From: Paenibacillus taichungensis
GTDB taxonomy: Bacteria > Bacillota > Bacilli > Paenibacillales > Paenibacillaceae
Length of the DNA stretch: 64,000 nucleotides
NCBI RefSeq assembly: GCF_003287275.1
Contig: NZ_QEVW01000017.1
Location: 1-64,000, forward strand
Reading direction: 5' to 3'
The translations under genes and the position numbers were made by a program. Of this stretch, positions 7,948 to 16,319 are shown piece after piece; position 1 is the first letter of the stretch, and each line of letters starts with the position of its first letter. Below the pieces are notes generated by a model. That model did not search any database, was not told where the DNA came from, and worked only from the letters and a program-made list of their open reading frames with translations.

Positions 7948-9387
7948 TTAGCGGTTCAGTACATCTGTAAGCAGTTGATTGGCTAGTCCCGGATTGGCTT
8001 TGCCTTTGCTTTCTTTCATGACTTGACCAACGAGGAAGCCAATAGCCTTCTGCTTACCAGCCTTGTAATCTTCCACGGATTGCGGGTTGTTCGCAACAAC
8101 CTGCTCCACAATGGCGAGAATGGCACCTGAGTCACTAATCTGAACCAGACCTTTCTCTTCGACAATTTGCTGTGGAAGCTTGCCGCTCTCGAGCATTTCC
8201 TTAAATACTGTTTTGGCGATTTTACTGTTAATTGTACCTTTTTCGAGCAGTCCAATCATCTCACCCAGACCTTGGCCAGTCAGTGGTACCTGGGTCAATT
8301 CAAGGTTGCTGGTATTCAAATAACCAAGCAAATCACCCATAATCCAGTTGGATACGGCTTTGGCATCCTTGGTGTATTTCAGACTGTCTTCAAAAAGATC
8401 AGCGACGGCTTTGGAAGAGGTAATAACCTCCGCATCATAATTAGGCAGTCCATAATCAGCGGTATAACGGGCTTTACGCTCGTCAGGAAGCTCCGGTATG
8501 GAAGCTTTGATCCGTTCTTTCCAGGCTGAATCAATATGCAGCTTCACCAAGTCCGGATCTGGGAAATAACGATAGTCATGCGCCTGCTCTTTACCACGCA
8601 TCGACAATGTTTTCCCTTGAGCCTCATCCCAGCGACGAGTTTCCTGAACTACTTCGCCGCCATCGTCCAAAATTTCCGCTTGGCGATACTGTTCATATTC
8701 CAGACCACGTTGAACGCCCCGGAAGGAGTTCATGTTTTTCAGTTCGGCTCTCGTTCCCAGCTTCTCCTGTCCATGCGGACGCAAACTAATGTTGGCATCA
8801 CAACGCAGTGAGCCTTCTTCCATCTTCACGTCGGATACATCACAGTACTGCATGATCGCACGCAATTTCTCCAGATATGCACGTGCTTCCTCCGGAGAAG
8901 AAATCTCCGGCTCGGACACAATCTCTACCAACGGAGTACCAACACGGTTGAAATCGACCAATGAAGCATAGCCGCCATCCACGTGGGTAAGCTTCCCTGC
9001 ATCTTCTTCCAGATGAAGACGCGTAATGCCAATTCGCTTTGTTTCACCGTTGACCTCGATATCTATCCAGCCGTTCTCACCAATCGGTTGATCGAATTGT
9101 GAGATCTGATAAGCCTTCGGAGAATCGGGATAGAAGTAGTTTTTGCGGTCAAACTTGCTGACATCAGCAATGGTACAGTTAAGGGCCATGGCCGCTTTCA
9201 TCGCATAATCTACAGCTTGGCGATTCAACACAGGCAATACGCCTGGATGTCCGAGACAGACCGGACAAGTATGTGTATTGGGCGGAGCTCCAAAGGCAGT
9301 GGAGCAGCCGCAAAAGATTTTGGAGTTTGTATGCAACTCGACATGGACTTCAAGTCCAACGACCGTTTCATATTTAGATGCGGACAT
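7948..9387 (-). CDS. gatB: Asp-tRNA(Asn)/Glu-tRNA(Gln) amidotransferase subunit B
   Basis: 479 residues, full length for GatB. The N-terminal catalytic cradle starts with YETVVGLEVHVEL and carries the zinc-type cysteines CGCS and CPVCLGHPG. The C-terminal YqeY-like helical domain ends in KGKANPGLANQLL. GatB phosphorylates the misacylated tRNA and receives ammonia from GatA, making Gln-tRNA(Gln) and Asn-tRNA(Asn). GGAGG lies nine bases before the ATG. It is the last gene of gatCAB, 26 bp after gatA. Confidence 0.97.
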   Translation of the reverse strand: MSASKYETVVGLEVHVELHTNSKIFCGCSTAFGAPPNTHTCPVCLGHPGVLPVLNRQAVDYAMKAAMALNCTIADVSKFDRKNYFYPDSPKAYQISQFDQPIGENGWIDIEVNGETKRIGITRLHLEEDAGKLTHVDGGYASLVDFNRVGTPLVEIVSEPEISSPEEARAYLEKLRAIMQYCDVSDVKMEEGSLRCDANISLRPHGQEKLGTRAELKNMNSFRGVQRGLEYEQYRQAEILDDGGEVVQETRRWDEAQGKTLSMRGKEQAHDYRYFPDPDLVKLHIDSAWKERIKASIPELPDERKARYTADYGLPNYDAEVITSSKAVADLFEDSLKYTKDAKAVSNWIMGDLLGYLNTSNLELTQVPLTGQGLGEMIGLLEKGTINSKIAKTVFKEMLESGKLPQQIVEEKGLVQISDSGAILAIVEQVVANNPQSVEDYKAGKQKAIGFLVGQVMKESKGKANPGLANQLLTDVLNR

Positions 9388-9413
9388 TTCTATATTCCTC
9401 CGTTCCGGGCAGT

Positions 9414-10871
9414 CTACAGCTGCGGACGCTGCTTGTGGAATTCCGTATTTTGTTCAAACGCATGCGCTACGCGCAGTACGGTCGTTTCATCAAAGGCTTT
9501 ACCGATAATCTGCATACCAACAGGCAGTCCGTCCGAGAATCCGCAAGGGATGCTAACTGCAGGTACACCAGCCAGGCTGACAGGGATAGTCAGAATATCA
9601 TTGAGATACATCGTAAGTGGGTCATCGACCTGGGAACCGAGTTTAAATGCCGTTGTTGGCGCAGTTGGCCCAATGATGACATCATATTTGGCAAATACGT
9701 CGTCGAAATCCTGTTTGATCAACGTACGCACTTTTTGGGCTTTCAAATAATACGCATCGTAGTAACCTGAACTGAGCGCATAGGTTCCAAGCATGATGCG
9801 TCGTTTCACTTCGGGACCAAAACCTTGACTGCGAGACTGGTGATACAGATCCAGCAAGTTCTCCGGATTGTCTGCACGAACACCATAACGCACACCGTCA
9901 AAACGAGCCAGGTTCGAAGAAGCCTCCGAGGAAGCGAGAAGATAATACGTAGCTACCGCATATTCGGTATGCGGAAGGGATACTTCTTCCCATGTTGCGC
10001 CGAGTCCTTCGAGGACTTTCAGAGCAGACAGGACGGTTTCTTTAACTTGAGGATCAACGCCTTCACCAATGTATTCCTTCGGAACAGCAATGCGAAGTCC
10101 TTTGACATCCCCGGTCAGTCCACTCAAGTAATCCGGGATATCCACTTTCGCGGATGTCGAATCTTTGGCGTCATAGCCAGCAATGGCTTGCAGCACATAG
10201 GCAGAGTCCTCGACATTTTTCGTCAAAGGTCCAATTTGATCCAGGGAAGATGCGAATGCAACCAGACCAAAGCGGGAAACGAGTCCGTAGGTAGGTTTCA
10301 AACCGACAACACCGCAATAGGAAGCAGGCTGTCTGATGGAGCCCCCTGTATCTGATCCCAATGTGAAATAAGCTTCTCCTGCCGCAACAGCCGCAGCAGA
10401 TCCACCACTAGAACCGCCTGGAACACGATCGAGTGCCCAAGGGTTACGTACCGGATAGAAACTTGAATTTTCATTGGAGCCGCCCATGGCGAATTCGTCC
10501 ATGTTCAGCTTCCCGATCGTCACGGTATCCGCCGCTTTCAGCTTCTCGACAACCGTTGCATCATACACCGGGTCGAAATTGCGCAAAAACTGGCTGCCGC
10601 ATGTTGTGCGCAGTCCGTTCGTAACGATGTTGTCCTTAATGCCGACAGGCAGACCGAAAAGCAAACCCTTCTCCTCACCGCTGACAAGACGATCATCGAG
10701 TTGACGTGCACGTGCACGCGCCTGCTCTTCATCCAGTGCCAGATAAGCCTTAACCTTCTCATCCCGTTCACCAATGTTCTGATATGCCTGATTCACCAGA
10801 TCGCTGACCGACAGCTCCTTGGCGTGCAGCTTGTTATGTATCTCCGGCAACGATTGTTCAAATAAACTCAC
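9414..10871 (-). CDS. gatA: Asp-tRNA(Asn)/Glu-tRNA(Gln) amidotransferase subunit A
   Basis: 485-residue amidase-signature enzyme that hydrolyses glutamine and passes ammonia to GatB. The Ser-cisSer-Lys triad is complete: K79 in GIKDN, S154 in GGSSGGS and S178 in DTGGSIR. It starts at a GTG preceded by AAGGAGG. It sits between gatC (27 bp upstream) and gatB, the standard operon order. Confidence 0.97.
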   Translation of the reverse strand: MSLFEQSLPEIHNKLHAKELSVSDLVNQAYQNIGERDEKVKAYLALDEEQARARARQLDDRLVSGEEKGLLFGLPVGIKDNIVTNGLRTTCGSQFLRNFDPVYDATVVEKLKAADTVTIGKLNMDEFAMGGSNENSSFYPVRNPWALDRVPGGSSGGSAAAVAAGEAYFTLGSDTGGSIRQPASYCGVVGLKPTYGLVSRFGLVAFASSLDQIGPLTKNVEDSAYVLQAIAGYDAKDSTSAKVDIPDYLSGLTGDVKGLRIAVPKEYIGEGVDPQVKETVLSALKVLEGLGATWEEVSLPHTEYAVATYYLLASSEASSNLARFDGVRYGVRADNPENLLDLYHQSRSQGFGPEVKRRIMLGTYALSSGYYDAYYLKAQKVRTLIKQDFDDVFAKYDVIIGPTAPTTAFKLGSQVDDPLTMYLNDILTIPVSLAGVPAVSIPCGFSDGLPVGMQIIGKAFDETTVLRVAHAFEQNTEFHKQRPQL

Positions 10872-10898
10872 GTAATTCGTCCTCCTTCCGGTTATCCG

Positions 10899-11186
10899 TT
10901 ATTCCATTACAGCAGGCACTTTGAATTGCCCGTCTTCTTCATCTGGTGCATTGCGCATGACCTGTTCAATCGACAGACTTTCCTTCGTCTCATCTTCACG
11001 CATCACATTGCTGACGTGCAGCACGTGAGTGGTTGGCTCAATGTTCTCTGTATCCAGTTCATTCAGCTTCTCAGCATATTTTAAAATCGCGTTCAGCTGT
11101 CCTGTCAGGGTCTGCTCTTCTTCAGCAGTCAAATTAAGCCGGGCCAGCTTGGCCACATGCTGAACGTCATTATTCGAAATACTCAT
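10899..11186 (-). CDS. gatC: Asp-tRNA(Asn)/Glu-tRNA(Gln) amidotransferase subunit C
   Basis: 95 residues, the usual GatC length, with the family pattern VAKLARLNLTAEEE near the start and a C-terminal RED...NAPDEEDGQFKVP segment. GatC wraps round and stabilises the GatA-GatB complex. AAGGAGG lies nine bases before the ATG. It is the first gene of gatCAB. Confidence 0.96.
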   Translation of the reverse strand: MSISNNDVQHVAKLARLNLTAEEEQTLTGQLNAILKYAEKLNELDTENIEPTTHVLHVSNVMREDETKESLSIEQVMRNAPDEEDGQFKVPAVME

Positions 11187-11278
11187 TTCCGGATGCCTCC
11201 TTCATTCGTTCTAATTCCTGAAACCGCCGAAAACGAATCGTCCGTTTAACGGGCTAAAGTCCCAAGATAACTTTTTTC

Positions 11279-11307
11279 ATTATAGGTGAGATAGTTCGAC
11301 AATTCAA
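11279..11307 (-). promoter_or_regulatory. gatCAB promoter
   Basis: On the minus strand there is TTGAAT (11302-11307), a 17-bp spacer and TATAAT (11279-11284). It gives a leader of about 90 bases before gatC. No T-box or other riboswitch structure was recognised in the leader. Confidence 0.75.
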
Positions 11308-11454
11308 TGCAAATGACCCGAGTTACCGAATATGCAAAATAACCCCAAACGATGGAGTCTTCCCTTAGACACATTTTGAAACCTAATCAACTGAATTTTT
11401 ACACGCATAACTAGGATAATGAGGGCTTTAACGTTCAGACTTTCTAATCTAATC

Positions 11455-11483
11455 AAAAAAGAGCCGGCATCAGCCGACTCTTC
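11455..11483 (-). terminator. terminator after the 127-residue protein gene
   Basis: AAGAGTCGGCTGATGCCGGCTCTT-type hairpin followed on the minus strand by six T's. It begins a few bases past the stop at 11489 and separates this gene from the gatCAB promoter. Confidence 0.85.
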
Positions 11484-11488
11484 AAATT

Positions 11489-11872
11489 TTAAATCCATGC
11501 ACGCAGGTTAACCTGCTTTATAAAATCCGCCTGTGACATAACATCGTTCGCGGTTTCCTCTTCCTCTTCCACAGCTTGAAAATCTCCGTTCATCAGATGA
11601 TGAAACAGTTTCTCATTGTGTGTCGCAAGGGCGTAATCTATCAACGCTTCTCGCTCGACCCGCTCAGCTTCCTGCTTCAGCAGAACCTCTTCTAGATCGA
11701 CGTCGCCGGATGGAACAAAAAAGTTCCGATTCACCTGCGGCACTCGAAGCACGTAATCGAACGCATTGTCCGGATTCCGGTCATAAGCGATGATGAAACC
11801 ATATTCCCCCACAGGAAGATTCTGCTCAAACGCATCCGCGACGATGACAACCTTCTCTCCTAATCGCAGCAT
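11489..11872 (-). CDS. hypothetical protein with SH3-like N-terminus
   Basis: 127 residues, no signal peptide or membrane segment. The first ~70 residues look like a small beta barrel (LGEKVVIVADAF, GEYGFIIAYDR), similar to KOW/SH3-like folds. The rest is a charged helix with an acidic stretch (VEEEEETAND). The family is not recognised. AGGAGG lies seven bases before the ATG. It is a single gene with its own terminator. Confidence 0.7.
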   Translation of the reverse strand: MLRLGEKVVIVADAFEQNLPVGEYGFIIAYDRNPDNAFDYVLRVPQVNRNFFVPSGDVDLEEVLLKQEAERVEREALIDYALATHNEKLFHHLMNGDFQAVEEEEETANDVMSQADFIKQVNLRAWI

Positions 11873-12002
11873 CGTCTAACCTCCTGGTAGTCTATCTTTT
11901 TATTATTTGTATAGTCTACTAGAAAAGAATAGCGATGTCTACGATTACTAGAATTAAACAAAACATTTGTGCAAAATCTTTTTTTCCAAACCGTAAACTC
12001 TA

Positions 12003-12236
12003 TCATTTGTCCGATGTTCGCTTAGGAGGTCTGCGATCTGCTCGCACCACAATGAACCAATATATGATCAAAGGTGTTGGAAATCCGGTGATGCCCCACA
12101 ATCCCCATAACCAGGGGAAACGGCCACGCCTGCGTGCATCCTGAAAGATCCATGTTCCCTGTATTAGCAAAAGAACGGCAATCAGAATAAGCCATACGAG
12201 TGGAATCTCATTTAAAGAATAATGCAGATCATTCAT
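12003..12236 (-). CDS. yxlE: YxlE-like small membrane protein (PLD nuclease N-terminal type)
   Basis: 77 residues with two membrane helices (about 12-30 and 43-64) separated by the basic loop FQDARRRGRFPWLWG, the pattern of the 'phospholipase D nuclease N-terminal' small membrane family that includes B. subtilis YxlE. In B. subtilis, YxlE with YxlC and YxlD is a negative regulator of SigY. The gene overlaps the end of the yxlC-like gene by 8 bp, and GGAG lies seven bases before the ATG. Confidence 0.75.
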   Translation of the reverse strand: MNDLHYSLNEIPLVWLILIAVLLLIQGTWIFQDARRRGRFPWLWGLWGITGFPTPLIIYWFIVVRADRRPPKRTSDK

Positions 12237-12570
12237 GATGAGTCTCCTTCCGGCGTCGCCCTGACCAGATTATTGCCACGGCAATCGCTGCGCACAAGTT
12301 GATCGCCTGGATACCCAAATATAGAGCTGGAGCCGAATGGAACAGCAAGACACCAAAAGCGATAATGAACAGCCCCACAATCCAGAACAAAATCATTTCA
12401 ATCCGATTGGCTCGTCGTTTCATTTGTTTTCGTTCCTTAACTTGGGCTTCAATGGAGGCTAAGGAAGGAATGTTTACAGGCTCATACGCATCATCGAGCA
12501 CTTTCATCTGTTGTTGCATTCGCATCAGAATCTCTTGTTCATCCTGTTCCTCAGATCTGCTCATGCTCAA
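12229..12570 (-). CDS. yxlC: YxlC-like anti-sigma factor (DUF5345)
   Basis: 113 residues: a soluble acidic N-terminal half (Glu/Gln-rich, with LASIEAQVKERKQ) and two closely spaced membrane helices (about 61-79 and 83-102). Size, layout and position directly after a SigY-like gene match B. subtilis YxlC, a membrane anti-sigma factor for SigY. The TTG start overlaps the sigY stop as TTGA, with AGGAG five bases upstream, which implies translational coupling and balanced synthesis of the sigma and anti-sigma factors. Confidence 0.8.
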   Translation of the reverse strand: MSMSRSEEQDEQEILMRMQQQMKVLDDAYEPVNIPSLASIEAQVKERKQMKRRANRIEMILFWIVGLFIIAFGVLLFHSAPALYLGIQAINLCAAIAVAIIWSGRRRKETHHE

Positions 12571-13103
12571 CCCAGCTCCTTTCTCAATTGACGAAGACCA
12601 TAGGCAGTTCGAGACTTCGCCGTTCCGGATGGAATACCTAGCATTTCACCAATTTCATCATAGCCATAACCATAATAATGCTTCAGCAGGACGGCAATAC
12701 GATGTTCTGGGGTTAACCTTGTCATGGCATCCATGACATCTGTCCATTCTTCATTCCGGCTCTCAAATTGCCACCGCAATTTCCGTACAGCCTGATTACG
12801 AATTGCTTCCAGCCAAATCTGTTCTCTTCGTCTGCGCCTAGTCTTGTCGATATATATACGGGTGGCAATTGTAATCATCCATGACGAAAAGGCAGACGAG
12901 CCATCGTATCTATGAATATTTTCCATACATCGAATCATCGTATCCTGCACTGTCTCCTCAGCAACGTTGGGGTCCATCGTTACTTTGACAAGATACTTAT
13001 ACACAAAGGCGTAGTGACGTTGCAGCAGTTCTGCCAGTGCACTGTCATCCCCCTGTATCGCTCTCTGTACCTCTTCCAGTTCGGCTGCCTCCATCTGAAT
13101 CAT
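12567..13103 (-). CDS. sigY: ECF RNA polymerase sigma factor, SigY-like
   Basis: An ECF sigma factor of 178 residues. Region 2 is seen in EETVQDTMIRCMENIHRYDG and FSSWMITIATRIYIDKTRR; region 4 in LTPEHRIAVLLKHYYGYGYDEIGEMLG followed by a SGTAKSRTAYGLRQL recognition helix. It resembles B. subtilis SigY, and the following yxlC- and yxlE-like genes support that. The ATG at 13103 has GGAGAG six bases upstream; a GTG one codon earlier is possible. Signals that activate SigY-type factors are poorly known, though nitrogen starvation is reported in B. subtilis. Confidence 0.85.
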   Translation of the reverse strand: MIQMEAAELEEVQRAIQGDDSALAELLQRHYAFVYKYLVKVTMDPNVAEETVQDTMIRCMENIHRYDGSSAFSSWMITIATRIYIDKTRRRRREQIWLEAIRNQAVRKLRWQFESRNEEWTDVMDAMTRLTPEHRIAVLLKHYYGYGYDEIGEMLGIPSGTAKSRTAYGLRQLRKELG

Positions 13104-13131
13104 CACCTGCTCTCCGCTCAGTCTTATGTTA

Positions 13132-13158
13132 TTACGACAGGCTCTGCAAAAACGTTCA
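13132..13158 (-). promoter_or_regulatory. ECF-type promoter of the sigY operon
   Basis: On the minus strand there is a TGAACG -35 (13153-13158), a 16-bp spacer and CGTAA (13132-13136). This is an ECF-type promoter and resembles the autoregulated SigY promoter (TGAAC...CGTC). It starts transcription about 30 bases before sigY and suggests positive autoregulation. Confidence 0.65.
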
Positions 13159-13201
13159 ATTCAATCCAAAAAAAATCTGAAGCCGACAATTTCCCGGGCA
13201 A

Positions 13202-13453
13202 TCAGACTTCATTTCGGTAATCTTGCAGTTTGTCGAACCACGGTTGGTTGCGAGCTCCGCTGCTTAATAAATGACTTCTCCATATATTCTGCTGTTGATC
13301 CTTGATTGGATTCATCTCATTGTTCATGTAGTTATGTAGTTGAGGACGTTGGGTAACTGCTTCTATTCTGCCACTTTCCATTGCTCGACGGTTCTCTTCG
13401 ATGATCAGGTTCTCGGCACGTTGTCCCAACTGAATCACTCGCTTTTTCTCCAC
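13202..13453 (-). CDS. hypothetical small protein
   Basis: 83 residues, soluble, rich in Arg, Gln and Asn, with no Cys and no membrane helix. The family is not recognised. The GTG start is preceded by GAGG. It lies upstream of the sigY promoter, same direction, with only about 44 bp between its stop and that promoter; any functional link is unknown. Confidence 0.55.
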   Translation of the reverse strand: MEKKRVIQLGQRAENLIIEENRRAMESGRIEAVTQRPQLHNYMNNEMNPIKDQQQNIWRSHLLSSGARNQPWFDKLQDYRNEV

Positions 13454-13797
13454 TTCTAATTCCTCGCTCTCATTAGCTATTGTTTCATAATTCTTCCGAC
13501 TCTTATCATCTCAATCTTATTATAATTCGACTTGCTAAATGGACTAGAACGATCTTCTGTAGATACTTGTCAACGATCTGTATGTAGGGCTAAACGGGGT
13601 GTAACTTTGATAAAAAAGTGGCTGAAAACAAAAAAAGAACGCAAACCGGGTATAGACCACAGTCTGCGTGCTTCGCAAGTTAGGGTGTTTCTTTGTACTG
13701 CTTCAGTTAGATGGTGCTTTAACGTTTGTAACAACTAATTGCTATTCTAATGAAAAAGTTGTCACTTGTCCAGACATTCTTCACATAAATTGTCGGA
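13454..13797. other. intergenic region, no gene seen
   Basis: About 340 bases, AT-rich. Apart from the hairpin at 13630-13672, nothing gene-like was found; the 68- and 69-codon plus-strand frames lack a ribosome binding site and recognisable content. Confidence 0.6.
13630..13672 (-). terminator. terminator of the DedA/thioredoxin/MBL operon
   Basis: On the minus strand ACGCAGAC pairs with GTTTGCGT (one G-U), with a loop of about 15 bases and a following run of seven T's. It lies about 125 bases past the metallo-beta-lactamase gene, which is rather far. Confidence 0.6.
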
Positions 13798-14430
13798 TCA
13801 TCTTGCAGACACGTATGGATTGTTCTTCTTCTCATAACCGATTGTCGTTTTGGGACCATGACCTGGATACACCTTGACCTCATCCGAGAAGGTGTACAAC
13901 TTGTTCTGGATTGAATCAATCAGATCCCGTTCACGGCCTCCGGTCAGATCCGTTCTGCCTACACCCATCCGGAACAGAACATCACCTGCAAACAGATCAT
14001 CACCACATAGTAAACTTACACTGCCTGGTGAGTGTCCTGGTGTATGATACACTTTGAACGTATGGCCAATAAAGTTCAAAGTCTGTCCTTCATCCAAGGC
14101 ATATTCAGCTGGATCTGTCGATAGCGGCGGGGTAGCCTGCGGCCAGTTCAAAGAACCATTCAATTTTGGCGTCGTGAGCCAATCGCTCTCCAAGTCATGC
14201 AAATAAACGGGACAACCTTTCAATTTGCGAACTTCATCCACGCCGCCCATATGATCAAAATGCGCGTGAGTAAGCAGAATCGCTTCGATCTCCAGGTCCT
14301 GAATGGCTTTGAGCAATGGGCCCGGATTCATTCCAGGGTCAATGATTACGGCTTTACCTGGATCATCGCCCTGCAACAGATACGCATTGGTCTGGAGCGG
14401 ACCCAAAGAAAATGTACGAATGTTAAGCAT
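13798..14430 (-). CDS. MBL-fold hydrolase (glyoxalase II-like)
   Basis: 210 residues of the metallo-beta-lactamase fold. The metal motif LTHAHFDHMGG (about residues 52-62) is intact, and later conserved HTPGHSPGS and PGHGP segments are present. Closest known types are glyoxalase II-like thioester hydrolases and B. subtilis YqgX; the substrate is unknown. It starts 6 bp after the thioredoxin-fold gene and is the last gene of a three-gene operon. Confidence 0.85.
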   Translation of the reverse strand: MLNIRTFSLGPLQTNAYLLQGDDPGKAVIIDPGMNPGPLLKAIQDLEIEAILLTHAHFDHMGGVDEVRKLKGCPVYLHDLESDWLTTPKLNGSLNWPQATPPLSTDPAEYALDEGQTLNFIGHTFKVYHTPGHSPGSVSLLCGDDLFAGDVLFRMGVGRTDLTGGRERDLIDSIQNKLYTFSDEVKVYPGHGPKTTIGYEKKNNPYVSAR

Positions 14431-14436
14431 ATCGGC

Positions 14437-15006
14437 TCAGTAACCCGAAATCAGTTCACGCAGCTCACGAATAATAGCTGCATTTGACTCCGTTCCTTCC
14501 CCATAACGTTTACCAATCTCTTGACGTGCAACAGCCAAATTATCCTGATAATCTGCTGCTTCACGGTCTGGGTTGAGACGTTTAAATTCAACCATAACTT
14601 CCTGCACATGTTGCGGGCGAGGTCCCCATTGACCCAGTACATGTCCGCCCGTATCTGCAAAAATAACGACAGGGACAGAGCGTCCGCCCATCGTAAGGAA
14701 CTCATCCATCACTTCAGGGTGATTTTCCAAAATAAGAACTTCTGTCGGAATCCCGGAGATTTCCAGCGCCTGGAATACGACCGGAACATTACGTACCACG
14801 TCGCCACACCAGTCAGCAGCCAAAATTAACACACGCAAATCATCGCGGTGATTCAAGCTTTCGAAAAATTCACGATCATCCTCGCTTGGCCATGCAAAGC
14901 TGTCATAGTTTGCCTGAAACTCACTTTGGTTCTTCGTCATGCTCTCAATGAATTCTTTCGGTGGCAGACCTTTACCGAATTTGTGAGACAAGTTTGGTTT
15001 TCCCAT
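14437..15006 (-). CDS. thioredoxin-fold protein with one active-site Cys
   Basis: 189 residues of the thioredoxin family (Thioredoxin_9 type). The usual WCxxC is here ADWCGDVVRN, keeping only the first Cys, so a disulfide exchange cycle inside the motif is not possible. Later VPVVIFADTGGHVLGQWGPRP fits the cis-Pro strand. It may act through mixed disulfides, or bind a partner without catalysis. It lies 2 bp after the dedA gene and 6 bp before the MBL hydrolase. Confidence 0.8.
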   Translation of the reverse strand: MGKPNLSHKFGKGLPPKEFIESMTKNQSEFQANYDSFAWPSEDDREFFESLNHRDDLRVLILAADWCGDVVRNVPVVFQALEISGIPTEVLILENHPEVMDEFLTMGGRSVPVVIFADTGGHVLGQWGPRPQHVQEVMVEFKRLNPDREAADYQDNLAVARQEIGKRYGEGTESNAAIIRELRELISGY

Positions 15007-15008
15007 AA

Positions 15009-15623
15009 CTAGACACTTCCCTTCTTTTTACGAGCATTCATCCATTTAATAAGTACATAAATAATCATAAGTGCGAGAGCAACGAGCAGAATCGGCATAA
15101 TATAAGGTGCCGCTTTCTCGTTGATATGTTGCCATTGATCTCCAAGTATCATCCCTAAATATATAAACAATGCAGACCAAGGTATAACAGCGAGGGTTGT
15201 CAACAAAATAAATCGACCCGTATGCATTTTGGATATACCGGCAGGAATCGATATGGCATGTCTTACGACCGGAACAAAACGCGCCGTGAAAATGACACCC
15301 GTCCCATACTTGCGGAACCACTCTTCGGAATGGTCGATGTGCTTTTTCTGGATCAATATGTATTTTCCGTAGCGTTCAAGTACAGGTCTTCCACCATAAC
15401 GGCCAATCCAGTAAATAAATAGCTGGGCTATGACACCGCCCACGGTACCAAAAATCATTGCACCGAAAAAATTAATATGGCCTTGTGAAACGAGAAAACC
15501 TCCATATGCCAGTACAATTTCACTCGGAATAACTTCAAGCATTAGTCCAAGCATAATTCCAAAGTATCCAAGACTCTGAATCCAATCGAATAATTGATTG
15601 ACAATGTTATGAATAACGTCCAT
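15009..15623 (-). CDS. DedA family membrane protein
   Basis: 204 residues with four to five membrane helices. Family hallmarks are the early E-x-I-P-S-E-I motif (residue ~30) and the FTARFVPVVRHAISIPAG segment (~115-132) with its conserved Arg and Pro-Ala-Gly. DedA proteins are half-transporters, some of which flip lipid carriers such as C55-P or phosphatidylethanolamine. GAGGG precedes the ATG. It is the first gene of the dedA / thioredoxin-fold / MBL operon. Confidence 0.88.
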   Translation of the reverse strand: MDVIHNIVNQLFDWIQSLGYFGIMLGLMLEVIPSEIVLAYGGFLVSQGHINFFGAMIFGTVGGVIAQLFIYWIGRYGGRPVLERYGKYILIQKKHIDHSEEWFRKYGTGVIFTARFVPVVRHAISIPAGISKMHTGRFILLTTLAVIPWSALFIYLGMILGDQWQHINEKAAPYIMPILLVALALMIIYVLIKWMNARKKKGSV

Positions 15624-15783
15624 CTCGACCCTCTTTCTTCATCCTGATTGGCAGTGCCCTTCCGCACCATGGATGTTCGTCCCTATTTTATCACAGGCCT
15701 GTAGCTGTTGCTACTTCACCCGTTTGGGGGAGTGTCCCGGAGGCAGTCCTTTGCATATGGTATCGGGAGAGGAGCGTGAGAAG

Positions 15784-16131
15784 ATGTCATTCAAATCAGC
15801 ACCCGGTACTCCCCCGGTCAAACATAATACCCCAGGCCAGAAACTGCCTTCTGCCCGAGGTATCCGAAGAGCGTGCAGCAAGGAGCTGTATCGAACAGCC
15901 AAAAAGCTAAAGGTATATATATATCCCGAGCTGATGAAGCAGGCGGAAGAATTGTATTACGGGAAGGTCATCGCCAATCTGCTCTGGATCGGAGAAAATC
16001 GGGATAACCGCAAAAAATTATGCGAGTGGTGGAACGCGGATGTCAGCGCTGAGATCGCAACTCTATGGGGTGTGGAGGTAGAACCGCTGCAAGCTGCCTT
16101 TAAGAATGCGTTTGGCGGATATCGTCTGTAG
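15784..16131 (+). CDS. hypothetical basic protein
   Basis: 115 residues, basic, with a flexible Pro-rich N-terminus and a helical C-terminal half (ELYYGKVIANLLWIGENRDNRKK). No enzyme motif or membrane segment is seen and the function is unknown. The ATG at 15784 is chosen because AGAGGAG lies nine bases upstream; the earlier ATG at 15673 has none. It is an isolated gene on the opposite strand from its neighbours. Confidence 0.65.
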   Translation: MSFKSAPGTPPVKHNTPGQKLPSARGIRRACSKELYRTAKKLKVYIYPELMKQAEELYYGKVIANLLWIGENRDNRKKLCEWWNADVSAEIATLWGVEVEPLQAAFKNAFGGYRL

Positions 16132-16319
16132 GTTGGGCGTACTGGACAGGTAGACGAACATCCTATGGTGCAGCATATTATTCGATGTTGTATAACCTTG
16201 AACTGAGGCGAAAAGCAATACTTTCGTTGGATCCATGCCAGATCGTTCATCACGTTAATTATTAAATCATTGTTTTCATGGTACTCGTCCACTTTAAGCG
16301 TTGGATAAAGGTGAGATAT

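Noticed and set aside
11187..11300. T-box leader before gatCAB
   Set aside because: Leader is only ~90 bases and has neither the T-box consensus nor a terminator pair.
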